Shown one piece after another: positions 63,828 to 64,000 of a stretch of DNA of 64,000 nt; positions within the stretch are counted from its first letter, which is position 1, and each line of letters starts with the position of its first letter. The DNA is taken from positions 427,716-491,715 of the forward strand of contig QORU01000004.1 in the NCBI GenBank assembly GCA_003574785.1. Direction: 5' to 3'. Position numbers and translations under genes: made by a program. The notes under the pieces were generated by a model. The model had not been told where the DNA came from. It saw nothing but the letters and a program-made list of their open reading frames with translations, and ran no database searches. The DNA comes from Taklimakanibacter deserti (GTDB lineage Bacteria; Pseudomonadota; Alphaproteobacteria; Rhizobiales; Aestuariivirgaceae).

Positions 63828-63908
63828 GGCCTGTTTACAATCATAGTAGCTGGGACGATTCCCAAATCATCGGAAATTTGATTCAAGGCTGAAAACTGGA
63901 GGGCAGCC
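63828..63908. mobile_element. Probable left end of an IS5-type insertion sequence
   Basis: The 81 nt between the DOPA-dioxygenase stop and the transposase start read AGGCCTGTTTACAATCATAG and GGGACGATTCCCAAATC, with TA of the TAA stop at the boundary. This fits an IS427-group end with a TA target, but the inverted repeat cannot be confirmed because the other end is outside the window. Confidence 0.45.
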
Positions 63909-63920
63909 TTGATTCGATTG

Positions 63921-64000
63921 ATGTTGAACGATGCGCAATGGCAGCGCATTGCGCCGGAACTGTCTGGAAAGCCGGGCGATCCCGGTCGCAGTGGACGCGA
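63921..64000 (+). CDS. IS5/IS427-type transposase N terminus (cut by window edge)
   Basis: 26 codons from ATG 63921 (or TTG 63909): MLNDAQWQRIAPELSGKPGD PGRSGR, the standard opening of IS427-group DDE transposases. The rest of the element lies outside the window. Confidence 0.75.
   Translation, partial: MLNDAQWQRIAPELSGKPGDPGRSGR

Overview
This window is GC-rich chromosomal DNA that looks like an alphaproteobacterium of the order Hyphomicrobiales (Rhizobiales). The main grounds are a dispersed but ordered housekeeping backbone (rpoD–dnaG on the minus strand, a YqeY-type gene divergent from carA, then carB and greA), HlyU, SIMPL, DUF2259 and DUF4424 family genes, PhoB-type boxes, and the short palindromic intergenic repeats (7645-7689, 12548-12592) typical of that group. 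No tRNA, rRNA or CRISPR array was found. The assignment is inferred from gene content; no database was searched.

Layout. 1-2.9 kb: a LigD non-homologous end-joining enzyme split into a ligase ORF and a polymerase ORF, then two small exported proteins. 2.9-7.5 kb: a MetX-like hydrolase, an NCS1 base permease with a structured, terminator-containing leader, an ATP-grasp-like protein, and a carbonic anhydrase/ABM pair. 7.6-14 kb: a Tat-exported PhoX phosphatase with Pho boxes at both ends, an ArsR regulator, an EamA exporter, an ODP-like metallo-beta-lactamase-fold protein, and a DUF4424/channel-like pair. 14-24 kb: regulators (AraC, LysR), a VOC protein, an Fe-S old-yellow-enzyme, an azoreductase, UdgX, YjbQ, HlyU and an orphan ParD antitoxin. 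24-26.2 kb: a small accessory patch with an unassigned membrane-anchored protein, an MbtH-like ORF without any peptide synthetase, and a short ORF that seems to start at ATC. 26.2-30.4 kb: rpoD and dnaG.

30.5-37 kb: repeats, a quorum-quenching-type lactonase, a methyltransferase/exporter pair, Ohr, and a ribulose-monophosphate-type pair (hexulose-phosphate synthase and isomerase) bracketed by two nearly identical 163-bp repeats, followed by a PfkB sugar kinase whose start codon lies at the edge of the second repeat. 37-47 kb: carA, a CorA/ZntB transporter, a copper-handling operon (DUF2946, PepSY, PCuAC, SCO), an amidase, a cyclase-TPR protein, and an ECF sigma/anti-sigma pair. 47-54.5 kb: an oxidative catabolic cluster (VAO/4-cresol-type flavoprotein, GlcF-like Fe-S protein, LLM monooxygenase, flavin reductase, IclR and AraC regulators). 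54.5-64 kb: small secreted proteins, a MocR/EamA divergent pair, an L,D-transpeptidase broken by a one-base frameshift, carB, a desaturase, greA, a DOPA-dioxygenase-like protein, and the start of an IS5-type transposase cut by the window edge.

The most notable unexplained structure is a 26-bp-scale operator (TGAAC-N6-TGAAC-N5-TTCA) that recurs at the same distance before three small genes (47.4, 54.46 and 57.75 kb), which suggests a previously unannotated response-regulator regulon. Others are the candidate riboswitch before the NCS1 permease, the duplicated Pho promoter, and the repeat-flanked hexulose cassette.
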